Assembly: GCA_030998225.1 (NCBI GenBank)
Contig: JAPYXD010000686.1
Span: 3,100,001 to 3,164,000 of the forward strand
Source of the DNA: Diplolepis rosae
Lineage: Eukaryota > Arthropoda > Insecta > Hymenoptera > Diplolepididae
Direction of reading: 5' to 3'
Length of the DNA: 64,000 bases
Position numbers and translations under genes: made by a program. This document shows, in pieces, positions 1 to 10,230 of the stretch; the first letter of the stretch is position 1, and each line of letters opens with the position of its first letter. The notes under the pieces were generated by a model that saw nothing but the letters and a program-made list of their open reading frames with translations, did not search any database and had not been told where the DNA came from.

Positions 1-868
1 GTCGTCCTGGTCACGCATTGTTAGTCAAGCTGATACGACTGCGTTCAATATCGGTCGCTTGTTGCGGGTGGGTCCACTCGTTTGGAACGTCATGTACGAC
101 GACTTCCTGCTCATAGACCTACCTGCTGGAACAAGCATCGTCGGCTTCGCGGATGACGCCCTTGTCGTGTGTGCCGCTGATGACGTCAGAATCCTAGGGC
201 TGAGGATCTATGAAAGTCTGTGGCGAGCGAAGAGCTGGTTGGATGGCAGAGGCCTGAAAATGGCCCCTGAGAAAACCGAGGCTTTGCTCGTTACGGACAG
301 AAGATCTTTCCAATACCCAAGGATCGTTCTCGGAGAGCATGAGGTAGAGTGGAAAACAAGCATTAAGTACCTGGGGGTGCAGCTGGATTGTAGGCTTAGC
401 TTTGGCGAACACCTAAAGATCGCAGCTGCCAAAGCCATCCAATGTGGAGCAAATTCGGCTCGGCTTATGCCAAACATTGATGGACCCGGGGAAGCGAAAA
501 GGGGACTAGTGGCGAGCGTGGCCCATTCAAAGCTGCTCCATGCAGCTCCAGTCTGGGATAATGCCCTGCAAAACCATTCTATCCAGAGGAGGCTGTTCTC
601 GACGCAGATATCTGTCGCGCTGAGAATAGTTTCAGCATATAGAACTGTCTCGACGAGTGCTGTGTTGGTCCTGGCGAGCGTTTCGCCAATAGATTTATTA
701 GCTGAGGAAGGGCAGGAGACCTTTCAGCTCCGCAAGGAGCTTACCTGTACCGCCCTGCAGAAAATCGCTCGCACAAAGGAGGCTATGCGCAAGGATGGAA
801 GGCGCAGACTCGTCGAGAAATGGCAGATGAGATGGCATGGTGAGCATGATGGTAACCAGATTCTTTAA
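1..868 (+). pseudogene. R1/Jockey-type LINE reverse transcriptase, C-terminal part
   Basis: The frame is open from the window edge, so this is the 3' part of a LINE ORF2 whose start lies outside. It shows the RT motif GPLVWNVMYDD followed by GFADDALVV, the FADD catalytic box (about residues 30-33 of the visible 269). The thumb-like stretch IKYLGVQLD and the later YRTVSTSAVLVLA and PIDLLAEE segment are typical of R1/Jockey-clade LINEs. It stops after KWQMRWHGEHDGNQIL, earlier than a full-length ORF2. No upstream endonuclease is visible. GC content is higher than in the flanks, as expected of a fairly young insertion. The clade beyond R1/Jockey was not resolved. Confidence 0.85.
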
Positions 869-1569
869 AGAAGCATTTAAGGCATTGTATGTTTCTACCG
901 TGATATAACGGACCTTGTGTACCCTTGGGCAATAAATTGTTGCCCTTCAATTCTGAGACCAAAATTTCAGCTCCTTCTGCGAGTAAGCCTAGATATCTCA
1001 GTAGATTATTGAGTTGGCACTGCGGAATGAATTTTGTGGATCATTTGTTTCCTGTGGGGCTGTATTCATGTTCACTCCTCACATGCTGATCTTCGTCATT
1101 TCCACCAAATTCATCCTTATTTATATCATTATATTTATATTTTTCGTTATTTTCTTGGTTACATTCATCACTTTCATCGTTTCCATTTCTATCATACTTA
1201 CCATGATCATTTCCCCCTGATTGCATGTATTTTTCGAACTGCTGAACGATTTTTGTCATCAAATTCTGAAATTGGATCGGCTCGTGACTTTTCAGTATTC
1301 TACTGAAGTTCCTTTCGTGACTAAGCTTCTTCCATATTCTTGAAACGGGAAATAAAACTTTTTATGATCTTTGTAACTATTCTACTAATTTGAAATGTAA
1401 TAACATGCACCACAGATAACGTGAGGTACACAAAGTTGTTGATAAAGCATTAACTTAGAACATCATTCATATATTTTTACTATTTTGTCTTCGTACAATT
1501 GAGGCTTTCTCTAGAGAATACCATCCAAAAAATTCTCCGATTTCAATGGCAATAACGTATATTGTAGTA
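869..1569. other. AT-rich intergenic or intronic stretch, no gene seen
   Basis: Low-complexity AT-rich DNA. The minus-strand frame at 1041-1262 is Asn/Asp/Glu-rich and has no recognisable domain. Bases 1524-1568 are shared, inverted, with 7770-7825, the flank of another mariner copy. Confidence 0.6.
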
Positions 1570-1920
1570 TTATATGTACAACCTTACTTCCGCTGTTTTT
1601 TCCCAAAGTTTAAGGCTTTATTCTTAAAAAATTGATTGCCTATTTATGATTTAAAGTATCATATGTCGCTATCCACTACTTTTTTTTGTCTTTGTGGCAA
1701 TTGTCAGATACCACCTCGAAAATACGATGCGTCTTTCAAGGCGATCCACGAATCGATGCATTTTTTGACTTCTACATAAGTGCGGAAATGCTGATGAGCT
1801 AGGCCGTGTGTCATCGACCGACAAAAATGGTAGTTGGAAGGAGCAACGTCTGGAGAGTACGGTGAGTGGGGTAAGAGCTCCCATTTCAGCGTTTCCAAAT
1901 AAGTCTGGATTTTTTCTCAC
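1570..1920 (-). mobile_element. mariner transposase 3' fragment with terminal repeat
   Basis: The minus frame reads WELLPHSPYSPDVAPSNYHF...HGLAHQHFRTYVEVKKCIDSW, the C-terminal catalytic region of mariner transposase with the third Asp of the triad in SPD. Going on from there the strand runs into GGTTGTACATATAA, a mariner terminal inverted repeat next to a TA at 1568-1569. The N-terminal two thirds of the transposase are absent, so this is a truncated copy. The frame shifts near 1720. Confidence 0.85.
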
Positions 1921-2703
1921 GCATCAAGTCGAAAGAGATTATTGTCCATAACAACTAAAAGATAGTTTATTCTGTGCTTTATTCCCGAGCAAGAAGGCTT
2001 AATACAGGTAACATTAGAGGTTTTTATGGTACAAATATTGTGGTGAGAATATGTTCTCTTGCTAGTGGTGATTTTAATAGAAAATATTCTGAATCAGCGA
2101 ATTAGAAATAAATTAATTCGGATGGTCCCGAGCCTTGTGAATTCCGGTTGCCTCCCTAATTAATTGACATTTTGTTCAAATAATGGTTATATTGTATCGA
2201 ACCTTTTGAGTATTTCTCAAATAAATTCTGTTCTGATAATTAATATTATTAATCACATTCTGACTCTTATTTCACTTTACCCGCATGAATTGTTATGACG
2301 ATTATCTAGCCCTGTCTGTGTACGTTTGCATCAATCTTGATTCACGCTTTATTCTGAATCAACTTTCTCACTGTGCAAAGTGGCTGGTTCTCAACTTTAT
2401 TTTAAAAATTTCCGGTTTTAGTGAATAATAATTCATCTCGCCTAGACTTCAGGTTCCGGGTGAGAAACTAACTTTCGGCTGGGCATAATCCAAGTGAGTT
2501 AGTTTGGCCGAACAACAGCGGCCACTAAAATAATTATTATTTAATAAATAAAATACAAATATAGGATGATTGCACTGAAAGGAATCAAAATTATACCTGA
2601 ATTTAATTTAAAATCAGGAATCTCAGAGTAGCAAGTTCTGGCTTACACCCGGGATAATAGTAATATATGAAAGTATATAAGTAAAATTCAATAGGACAAG
2701 AAA
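1921..2703. other. no gene recognised
   Basis: AT-rich sequence of unknown origin between the mariner fragment and a LINE-associated repeat. No supported coding frame on either strand. Confidence 0.5.
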
Positions 2704-2850
2704 TCAGTGGTTGAAATGTCTCTTTCTGTTTTGCTAAGTGTAAGCTGATACAGTGCTTTTAACTGTTTTAAGTGCCTGTGTCAAGTGCATTTACCCCATT
2801 TCTCAGCATCCTTTTCTTATACCCCCCCCCCCCCCCCCCGGATAGCACCG
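2704..2850 (+). repeat. dispersed repeat ending in a poly-C run (copy 1)
   Basis: About 145 bp closely resembling 59263-59435 in the same orientation. Shared blocks include GCTTTTAACTGTTTTAAGTGC / GCTATTCACTG..., AAGTGCATTTACCC and a run of 13-19 cytosines. Here the C-run is followed by LINE-like sequence, so it is probably the 5' part of a LINE. Confidence 0.7.
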
Positions 2851-4240
2851 CTAGAGGGGTTCAACCCCTTGTTGAAAAAAGCATCGTGGCGCATTGTCAG
2901 GCATGAGTGACCTCAGGAGACTAACGCGAAAGGGGCGGTAAAACACCTCCTGGTCGTTCAAGTCCCTGAATTTCAGGCGAGAGCCTTAGCAGGCCTCAAC
3001 GGCAAGCCCTTCTACTATCTGGGCCAGATTACCTTTAAGATAAGCGGACAAGAGCAGGAGAAGCCTGCCACTGGTGGAATAGGAAGCTTGAGAAGCTTCG
3101 TAAAGAAACCCGGTCCTTCTACAGACGGCTGGGGTCCTCATCATATGGCCGCTAGTGAGACTTACCAGGGCCAGATTGAAAAGGGTCATTTTTATACCTT
3201 AATCAGGCAAGAACAGATGGACGTCCCCAAAGGATTTCCGACCAATTAGGCAAAGGAAATGCCACCCTTAGAGGGATCGATCAGTCAGGGTAGTCATTTT
3301 TACCAGGCGGTACAAGTGGAGTTCAACTAGAACACTGGAACTGAAAGGGCAACGTCTAGAAATATCCAAGCACGCTAAATATCTGAAAGTCATCCTGGAC
3401 AAAAAGCTTACTTGGAAAGAGCACTTCGAAAACAAGTGGATCTTCACAGCGATTCTGCGACCACTGAACCACTATCAACATCGAAAAGAGACCGATCATG
3501 AAAATGGTAGGAGATAGGACGTCTTTGCGGTACCTTTTCGACAAAAACTACAAGGTGAGCTTGTCAACCATGGAAGATTGGAAGGTGGGTCGCGCACATC
3601 TTCCAGGTGATGGAGACAACTGGTTTGCAGACGGCTCCAAAAACAGGGAGGGCGCGGAGGCTGGTGTCTATGGGAAGAACAGCGACACGTGCCACATGGT
3701 CCCGTTGGGACCGCACTCCACAGTTCATCAAACGGAGATTGCGCCCATACTTTAATGCCTATACAAAGCGCAAGATTATGGCCGCGGCAGGAACATCCGC
3801 ATCTGCTCAGACAGTACACCGGCCATCACGACACTTGGCGAAGCAGTGACTACCTCGACATTCGTCTGGGAATGCTACGGAGCATTAAACAAACTAGCGG
3901 AAGGCAACCAAGTCATAGTCCTCTGGACCTATGAACACATGGACGCAGAGTTATCAAGGACAACGAGACAGCGGATAGATTGGCCAAGCTAGCAACAAAA
4001 CAAAACCCACCTTGTCTAGAACCAGTAATAGGTATTTCTAATAGGTCGGTTATAGAAGACATTAAGGAGTAGCTGGCCAAGTAACACCAGGAAGAGTGGT
4101 AAAAAAAGTTACTCCGTGGCTGATAGTAACACTGGAAGCAATGGTGACAGGTAAGGGGACTCACGTTAATCAACCACCCGAAACGTGAGAGGCAAGGGAA
4201 ACTCATGACAAGAAAGCACCCCCAACAAAACAGAACTTAC
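2851..4240 (+). pseudogene. degenerate Jockey-type LINE with RNase H
   Basis: Plus-strand LINE ORF2 remnant in several frames. Around 3340-3480 it has RT thumb-like sequence (ISKHAKYLKVILDKKLTWKEH). From about 3590 it has an RNase H domain: WFADGSKNREGAEAGVYG carries the first catalytic Asp, ICSDSTPAI (about 3800) the second, and the VIVLWTYEHMDAE region (about 3920) the third, where the usual PGHSG core is altered. The end is full of stops. The stretch 2851-3330 is GC-rich and probably from the same element, but no domain was recognised there. The 3' tail leads into a hairpin repeat shared with two other loci. Confidence 0.75.
4143..4212 (+). repeat. tandem 41-bp hairpin repeat, copy a
   Basis: Two units about 41 bp apart, each built on GTGAG-AGGCAAGGGGA-CTCAC. 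The GTGAG and CTCAC arms can pair, and the linker is TTAATCAACCACCCGAAAC. It lies just after the LINE RNase H remnant, so it is probably the 3' UTR of that family. Related copies are at 5419-5480, 50735-50815 and 58991-59035. Confidence 0.75.
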
Positions 4241-4242
4241 TA

Positions 4243-4881
4243 CATTAAAACCTATCGTAGCCGACACTTTCCTAACGAACATTCCACTTTGACGCTTCAC
4301 ATTATTGGCCGAGAAATGTGCATAACTAGGGCCGTCTTAAACACCGTCTTTGGAGGGTCCTCATATTTTTGTAAAATGTCTTAGCAATTTTTTTTTTCAA
4401 TGAATATTTCAAATGAAATATTAATTTAATTGATGATTATATTTGAATTATAAATTTTAATTACAATTTAACTTCGAAAAATTGGAGAACTTTTATAACC
4501 AATTAGATTTCAACTTATTAAGATCTTAAATATGTATGCACAGTCGTGCAACATAACCTCAACTGTCATCTGTACATTTTTCATTAAAAGAACTAAGATT
4601 CCTTATAGTTTTTTATCGACTGAATTTATCCATGAAATTTTTAAATTATCAACAAAAATAACTGATTAGTTTTCAAACGAACTTTTACTTACCTTTTTGC
4701 ACAAAAGTAAACACAAAGAATATCTACAAGCCGATACACGTGTGTTACTAAACACAGGGGCACCTGTTGCCACAGCACTGAACCAAGCTAGTAATAAGTC
4801 CCTAGCAGTTATCGCACGTCATTGGTACCCATCGTAGCCGAACTTGTCTCCCATATGTGTCGGCTACGATAGGTTTTACTG
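4243..4881. mobile_element. pogo/Tigger-like MITE, 639 bp
   Basis: Ends are near-perfect inverted repeats of at least 24 bp that begin CA(T/G)TAAAACCTATCG and continue GTAGCCGACAC. Both ends are flanked by TA (4241-4242 and 4882-4883). The CAGT start and TA target fit the pogo/Tigger group of Tc1/mariner elements. There is no transposase frame. A related sequence at 50831-50880 lacks the element and has one TA at the matching position (50845-50846), which defines the boundaries. Confidence 0.9.
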
Positions 4882-4883
4882 TA

Positions 4884-5065
4884 CTTCCACGACGTTGCTT
4901 CTGGGTGACGCTAAAAGTAAGGTCAAAGTGTGTTTTTTTTTTAACTAGCCACAGAGAAGTGATATTGTCAAGATTGTCACTTTTGTAACTACATAGCCAC
5001 AGTCTTTACATCTTATCCGAAATGATTGTTACTGTCTGAGTATGTTTGAGTGCATGTAACGATGA
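4884..5065 (+). repeat. LINE 3' tail, continued after the MITE
   Basis: Continues the repeat split by the MITE: CTTCCACGACGTTGCTTC... to CTTTACATCTTATCCGAAATGA. The second block recurs at 5530-5560, and the first matches 50847-50880. Confidence 0.65.
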
Positions 5066-5217
5066 ATTGTATGCACCAAGAAATGAAAATAATTTGTTTG
5101 TCAAGCATAGTTATATCTGTAGTAGAATCTTTGATTCATCAAGTTTTGCTATATACTAAATATAAACGTAGGTATCTTTTAGATAGTTAAGTTTTGTTCT
5201 TTACTTCTTATAGTTCA

Positions 5218-5358
5218 ATATGTAGTTTTTGCTCAGCGACCCACAACAAAAGAAGATCTGATGGAAAGGATTCGGAGAGCTTTCGCAGCCATCTGTCGAG
5301 AAACATTGGTGAAAACTGTGGACGGTTTTAAAAGACATCTACGTTTATGTATTTAAGG
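5218..5358 (+). pseudogene. mariner-like transposase C-terminal fragment
   Basis: Frame VFAQRPTTKEDLMERIRRAF and on to FKRHLRLCI, then a stop and AATAAA. This matches the C-terminal end of the IS630/Tc1/mariner transposase group whose N-terminal half is preserved at 30780-31300. No catalytic residues are retained. It abuts a 5'-truncated LINE tail at about 5380. Confidence 0.65.
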
Positions 5359-5379
5359 CAATAAAGTTCACTCCGAATA

Positions 5380-5600
5380 GTTACTCCGTGGTCGACTGTA
5401 ACACTGGTAGCAATGATGAGAGGCAAGGGGACTCGCGTTAATCAACCACCCGAAACGCGAGAGACAACGAGAACTCACGATGAAAAAGGACCCTGAAGGA
5501 AACAAAACTTATTTTGCAACTACATAACCGCAGTCTTTACATCTTATCCGAAATGATTTTTACTGTCTGGGTGTGTTTCGGGGGGTGCTGTGATAACAAT
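5380..5600 (+). repeat. 5'-truncated LINE tail with hairpin repeat, copy b
   Basis: Begins at GTTACTCCGTGG and repeats the 4110-5065 family: the hairpin units at 5419-5480, then AACAAAACTTATTTTGCAAC and CTTTACATCTTATCCGAAATGA. It lacks about 100 bp present in copy a. It has no MITE. Confidence 0.7.
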
Positions 5601-6722
5601 CCACAGCCTGAAGTCTACAAAAAAAATTTATCTGGGCACAGAGTTCAATCTAATAAAAATCATTCTGACCCTCAAGTCACCTTGAAAATTAACCTGAAGG
5701 TCATGATGGTCAAGGTGATGTACACCTTAACATTTCATCGACTTTTGTGAAGCATCTTGAACGTTTTTTTACCCCGAAAAACCAAGACAATTCAGAAAAA
5801 GGGCATCTGGTCGTTTCTCAGACATTTGACTTTAATTTTTTACTTTATCAAAGCCACAAAAAATATTTTTCCACCGGTCATTTTTAACGTTAATTTTCCC
5901 GCTCTTCTCAAAGCCGCAGCCAAAACTAGGGGTTCTAATTTAAGAAAAGAGTCTTACCTCTATTTGACCTTGAAAATTGTAGTCAAGGTCAAAATTGATG
6001 GTACAGTCAAATATCCCCCTCAGTCCTGGTCAACCTTTGTCCGAACAATTTAGAAGATATTTGGGATTATAGATTAACATGGGTCACCGTGTATTTAGAA
6101 CCTAGTGCATTTACATTTTAAATACTTTAACATTATTAAATTTACACATATTATTTTGTAAATAAATATAGATAGTCACGGGACGTGACACCTCACCCGT
6201 TCGTTCAAACACGGGGATGTAATGATCGTGTTAGAACTCTCGTAAGCAAGTTAAGCAATCGATTCAGATAAAATTTATGTTAATATCAAAATTTTTTTTG
6301 TCAAAATGAATCAGGAGATATTCTTATCATTCGTGATTTACGTTGATACGCACTTATTAGGTTAATAATTGTGTTCTTTGCCTATACATTAAATTGAATA
6401 CATTGAATTTAATACATAGTAATATGTTTGCACAATTAATACTGATAACATTCACAATTTTTATAATTCGAAATGTTTCAATATTCAGTAATTAGTATGC
6501 ATACACTGAAGCTTGTTATACGGTTTCAAGATATATTGATACATTATTTTGAATCTTTGGACAATCATAATTCTAAATGAATACAATGTAAAACGTTGAT
6601 TGGAATCTTTCTTAGAAACTTTTAATATTATGAGATTTTGTTTTTCTATATTCTTTATTAATTTATTTTAATCAGTACGACAGTGCATTTTACAAAATTC
6701 TTGTTTGTGAAACCCAAAAACC
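5601..6722. other. no gene; short dispersed repeat at 6169-6240
   Basis: AT-rich. The block with CGTGACACCTC and CACGGGGATG at 6169-6240 recurs at 8660-8735. The frames at 5514-6053 show no known domain and contain repeated GACCTTGAAAATT-type words, so I do not call them genes. Confidence 0.5.
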
Positions 6723-6724
6723 TA

Positions 6725-7767
6725 TTAGATCTATAACTTAATCCGTGCGGTTTGCTAGGAGATGGCGTAACTTGATTATTATTCCTTCGTTCCAATATTC
6801 CGAACATGCGTTGGAAAGCTACTGTCATTTCGCGTCTTTTTCAGTATATGTGAATCATTTGAAGCGTAACAATAATAATTTTTTTTACTCAAATATGTCG
6901 AACTTTGTGCCTGAAAAAGTGTTTTTGCGTGGAGTTCTTCTTCATTACTTTAATATGAAGAAACCTGCTGCCGAAAGTCATCGTAATTTGGCGGAAGTTT
7001 ATGGTGAACCTGCTCTAGCTGAGCGAACGTGCCAAAAGTGGGGATTTTGGCATGGAAGACGAAGAACGTCCTGGGCAGCCAAAAAAGTTTGAAGATGAAG
7101 AACTGGAAGCATTACTTGATGAAGATTGTTGCCAAACACAAGAAGAGCTCGCAGAATCTTCGGGAGTCACTCAAGCAGCCATTTTAAAACGTTTAAAAGC
7201 AGCCGGATACATTCAAAAGCAAGGAAATTGGGTTCCGCATGAACTCAAGCTGAGAGACGTTGAAAGACGGTTTTGCATATCCGAAAAGCTGCTGGAACGC
7301 CATAAAAAGAAGTCATTTTTGCATCGTATTATTACTGGTTATGAAAAATGGATCCACCACGACAACCCCAAGCCCAAAAAATCATATGTGAAACCCGGCC
7401 AACCAGCCAAATCAACGGCAAAGCCGAATGTCCATGGCGCAAATGTAATGCTCTGAATTTGGTGGGATCAGAAGGGGGCGCTGTATTATGAGCTGCTGAA
7501 ACCGGTTGGAACCATCAATGGAGAACGCTATCGAACACAATTAATCCGTTTGAAGAGAGCAATAGCTGAAAAACGCCCGAAATATGCGACCAGACACGAG
7601 GCAATAATTTTCCATCATGACAACACTCGGCCCCATGTTGCTATTCCGGTTAAGAACTATTTGGAAAACAGTGTATGGGAAGTTTTACCCCACTCGCCTT
7701 ATGGCCTAGACCTTGCCCCTTCTGACTACCATTTGTTCCGGTCGATGCAGAACAGTTGTACATCTAA
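6725..7767 (+). mobile_element. mariner element with inactive transposase
   Basis: Terminal repeats TTAGATCTATAAC and, inverted at the other end, TTAGATGTACAAC, flanked by TA at 6723-6724 and 7768-7769. The transposase begins at MSNFVPEKVFLRG (about 6895). Its N-terminal helix-turn-helix region shifts frame near 7050 and continues as MEDEERPGQPKKFEDEELEAL. WVPHELK, the first catalytic block (GYEKWIHHDN, with Tyr where the family has Asp), the second (HHDNTRPH) and the third (DLAPSDYH) follow. A stop lies near 7454. The 3' end of the gene is deleted: FRSMQ runs directly into the terminal repeat. Dead copy. Confidence 0.9.
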
Positions 7768-9228
7768 TACTAAAATATACTTGTACGTTATTGCCATTGA
7801 AATCGGAGAATTTTTTGGATGGTATGAATGAATTTTTATACACACACATACATATTTCGTTTTATTCTGTTTTTATTTAAACAATTCGTCATATGTTTCA
7901 ATTAAACATTATTTGTCTATAAGGAAGTAACTACATTTATATTGATATACTGTATCTTAATTACGATATTAATTGATATTCATTACACACATAAATGTTT
8001 GTATTTATTTTTTTATTTTATACTTCAATTCATTTTCATTTTATGAATGAATATTTATCGTCGAGCATATACTATTTCGTCTTTTTAACTATTCAATATA
8101 AGTTTATATTTAACATTTATCGATTTGAAAAGAATATACTTTGTCACATGAAATGTTTTATAAGTTTCTCTACATACATATTTTTCAAAACATTAACTAG
8201 AGCATATTTTAAATTCTTATTCGGATATAATTCAAATACAGACAAGATATATTATTTAAAATGTATAAAGCATATTTTTGAACTTCGTAAACATGAGTAT
8301 TTGGTTACGCCATTAAGGAAATTCGCCAAGTTTTTTCGCTAATATCATTAATTATTGAGTAGAAGCATTTAAAGCAAACCTTTAGTAATTACTAAACGCT
8401 TCTATCATTTTTTGAATAAATTTTAATACATTACAGTTTGTTATTATGCTTTTCTCGTAATATAAACGCTCGTATACAATATCGAATGCATTTATGATCA
8501 TTTTTATCAATATTATATCAGATATATAAATCAATCGAACAAATATATATAATCAGTGAATATAATCAATTGCTTTTAATATATTTTCATGCAGGTAAAA
8601 TATGGATCAATATAATTTTAAAAAAAGAGAAAAAAAATTCTTATTTTTAAGTTGCATTTGTAATAGTTAGGGGGCGTGACACCTCCCCCCAGTTTGTTTG
8701 AACATGGGGATGAAATCAGCATGTTCAAACTTACTTAATTTTCATTCACTTACTTTAATTTTCTTTTATTAATATATTGTTCTTTCATTAATAGTATAAC
8801 AACACGCAATCACAAATTTTTCATATTCACTTTTATTTGTTATTTATTCTATGAAGTATTAATTTCACTTAGGAGCAGTACAATTTACTGGTTTATGACC
8901 TCTTTGATATCATCTTTTGCATGTGCCAGTCCATTTATATAATATAACTTTTTCTGATGCATTTGCCAGTTAATTCTTCGTCTGGTTCGTCTTAAATTTT
9001 CCTTCGGAATTATCACCGGTCTCGCGACAGTAGTTCAGTACGGTATTATCAAATTATCTCCGAAAATCTCTTAGTTTGAGATTAATAAAATTCAACCGGG
9101 CCAATTTAAAATCCAAGTTCGGGATTCGTGAAAGTCATCGTGGACTTGTATAGATCCTAATAAAAAAGTACAAATTTTATTTATTGTTATAAACAAATAA
9201 AAATAATTGAATTATATTTTTAAATTAT
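7768..9228. other. AT-rich stretch, no gene
   Basis: Bases 7770-7830 match the flank of the 1.57 kb mariner copy, inverted. Bases 8660-8735 repeat 6169-6240. The 115-codon frame at 7995-8342 is Phe/Tyr/Ile-rich, as expected by chance in AT-rich DNA. Confidence 0.55.
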
Positions 9229-9661
9229 TGTTACTTCACAAGTACGTAAATACTTACTTTGATCAAAGATATAATTAATTAAAATATTAAAAATAAATAA
9301 ATAATCGCTCAATTGATTGTAAATTTGTAATTTTTAATAATAAATTTCTTAAAATAGAAAAATATTTTTCTTTACCAACTGCATGTCCCTTTTATGTAAA
9401 TTAAAATTATTTATTTTATTTATTTATGGATTGTTTATAACAATTAAACAAATTTGTTTATAACAATGATTATTCGAATTATTTTCATTATATTGGACAA
9501 GTTAACTCGAGTACAAGTCCTTGAACAATTCTTTTTTGCAATTACAAATATTCTCTTCCTTAACAGAGTTAAAATTAAAGTTATAAACAATATAATCACA
9601 AGCACTTCGAACTTTGCCTTACCCAATGATCGTAATCAATGGTGACCGTTCAACGTACCCA
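9229..9661 (-). repeat. E1 3' LTR
   Basis: About 400 bp (9267-9661) align with 21451-21844 with scattered substitutions and small indels. On the minus strand it starts TGGGTACGTTGAACGG and ends GTGAAGTAACA. Its last 38 bp (9229-9266) are absent from the 5' LTR but resemble the ends of the LTRs at 22133 and 40921. No clear polypurine tract precedes it. Confidence 0.75.
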
Positions 9662-10230
9662 AAAAGGTTTCTAAGGAGAAATTTACAATATTCAAGGTGT
9701 TTGAAATATTTGCAAAATTTTAAAAATTTTTAGTATTGAGGATTCTATTGAAATTTACAAAAATTTTCATGCTTGAGTACATGCGTGGAAGGTAGATATG
9801 TATAGATCATGTAGAGATATTTTCTGCCAGAACTTCGTTTCCTTGGCTACGTTTGAATTTGTTGTTGTTGACAACTGTAACAATTTATATATATCCATTA
9901 AAATTTACAAATGGAATGCCATGGAGTAAAAAAATCACAGTTATTTTGGGTTTCCTGATCTAATTTCTTGAAACAGAATTGACAATATCTTTTTGTGGCT
10001 TGGTGATTATAATATTAAACAAGGTCAAGGGTTCTAATTTGAAGCAATAAATCTGTAATAGGTGCGCGTATGTTATTGGATATTCTTGCGGACATACACC
10101 GTCTGCTGGTCCAAGATGGTTAACAATAGGTTCAGTTGGAGTTGGTATCATTCTCTACAAATTGTTAGAATAGATTTTATTTATTAAGGTCAGATAAGGA
10201 GATTAAATAATAACTATTTGAATATATTTT
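9662..10230. other. E1 region between env and 3' LTR
   Basis: AT-rich with no recognisable domain. The 63-codon minus frame at 9960-10151 is proline-containing but matches nothing I know. Confidence 0.4.

Noticed and set aside
1041..1262. Asn/Asp-rich minus frame
   Set aside because: No recognisable family and biased composition; chance frame.
3496..3819. Cys/His-rich minus frame opposite the LINE RNase H
   Set aside because: Antisense of the LINE remnant; no zinc-finger spacing.
7995..8342. 115-codon Phe/Tyr/Ile-rich frame
   Set aside because: Low-complexity translation of AT-rich DNA with no domain.
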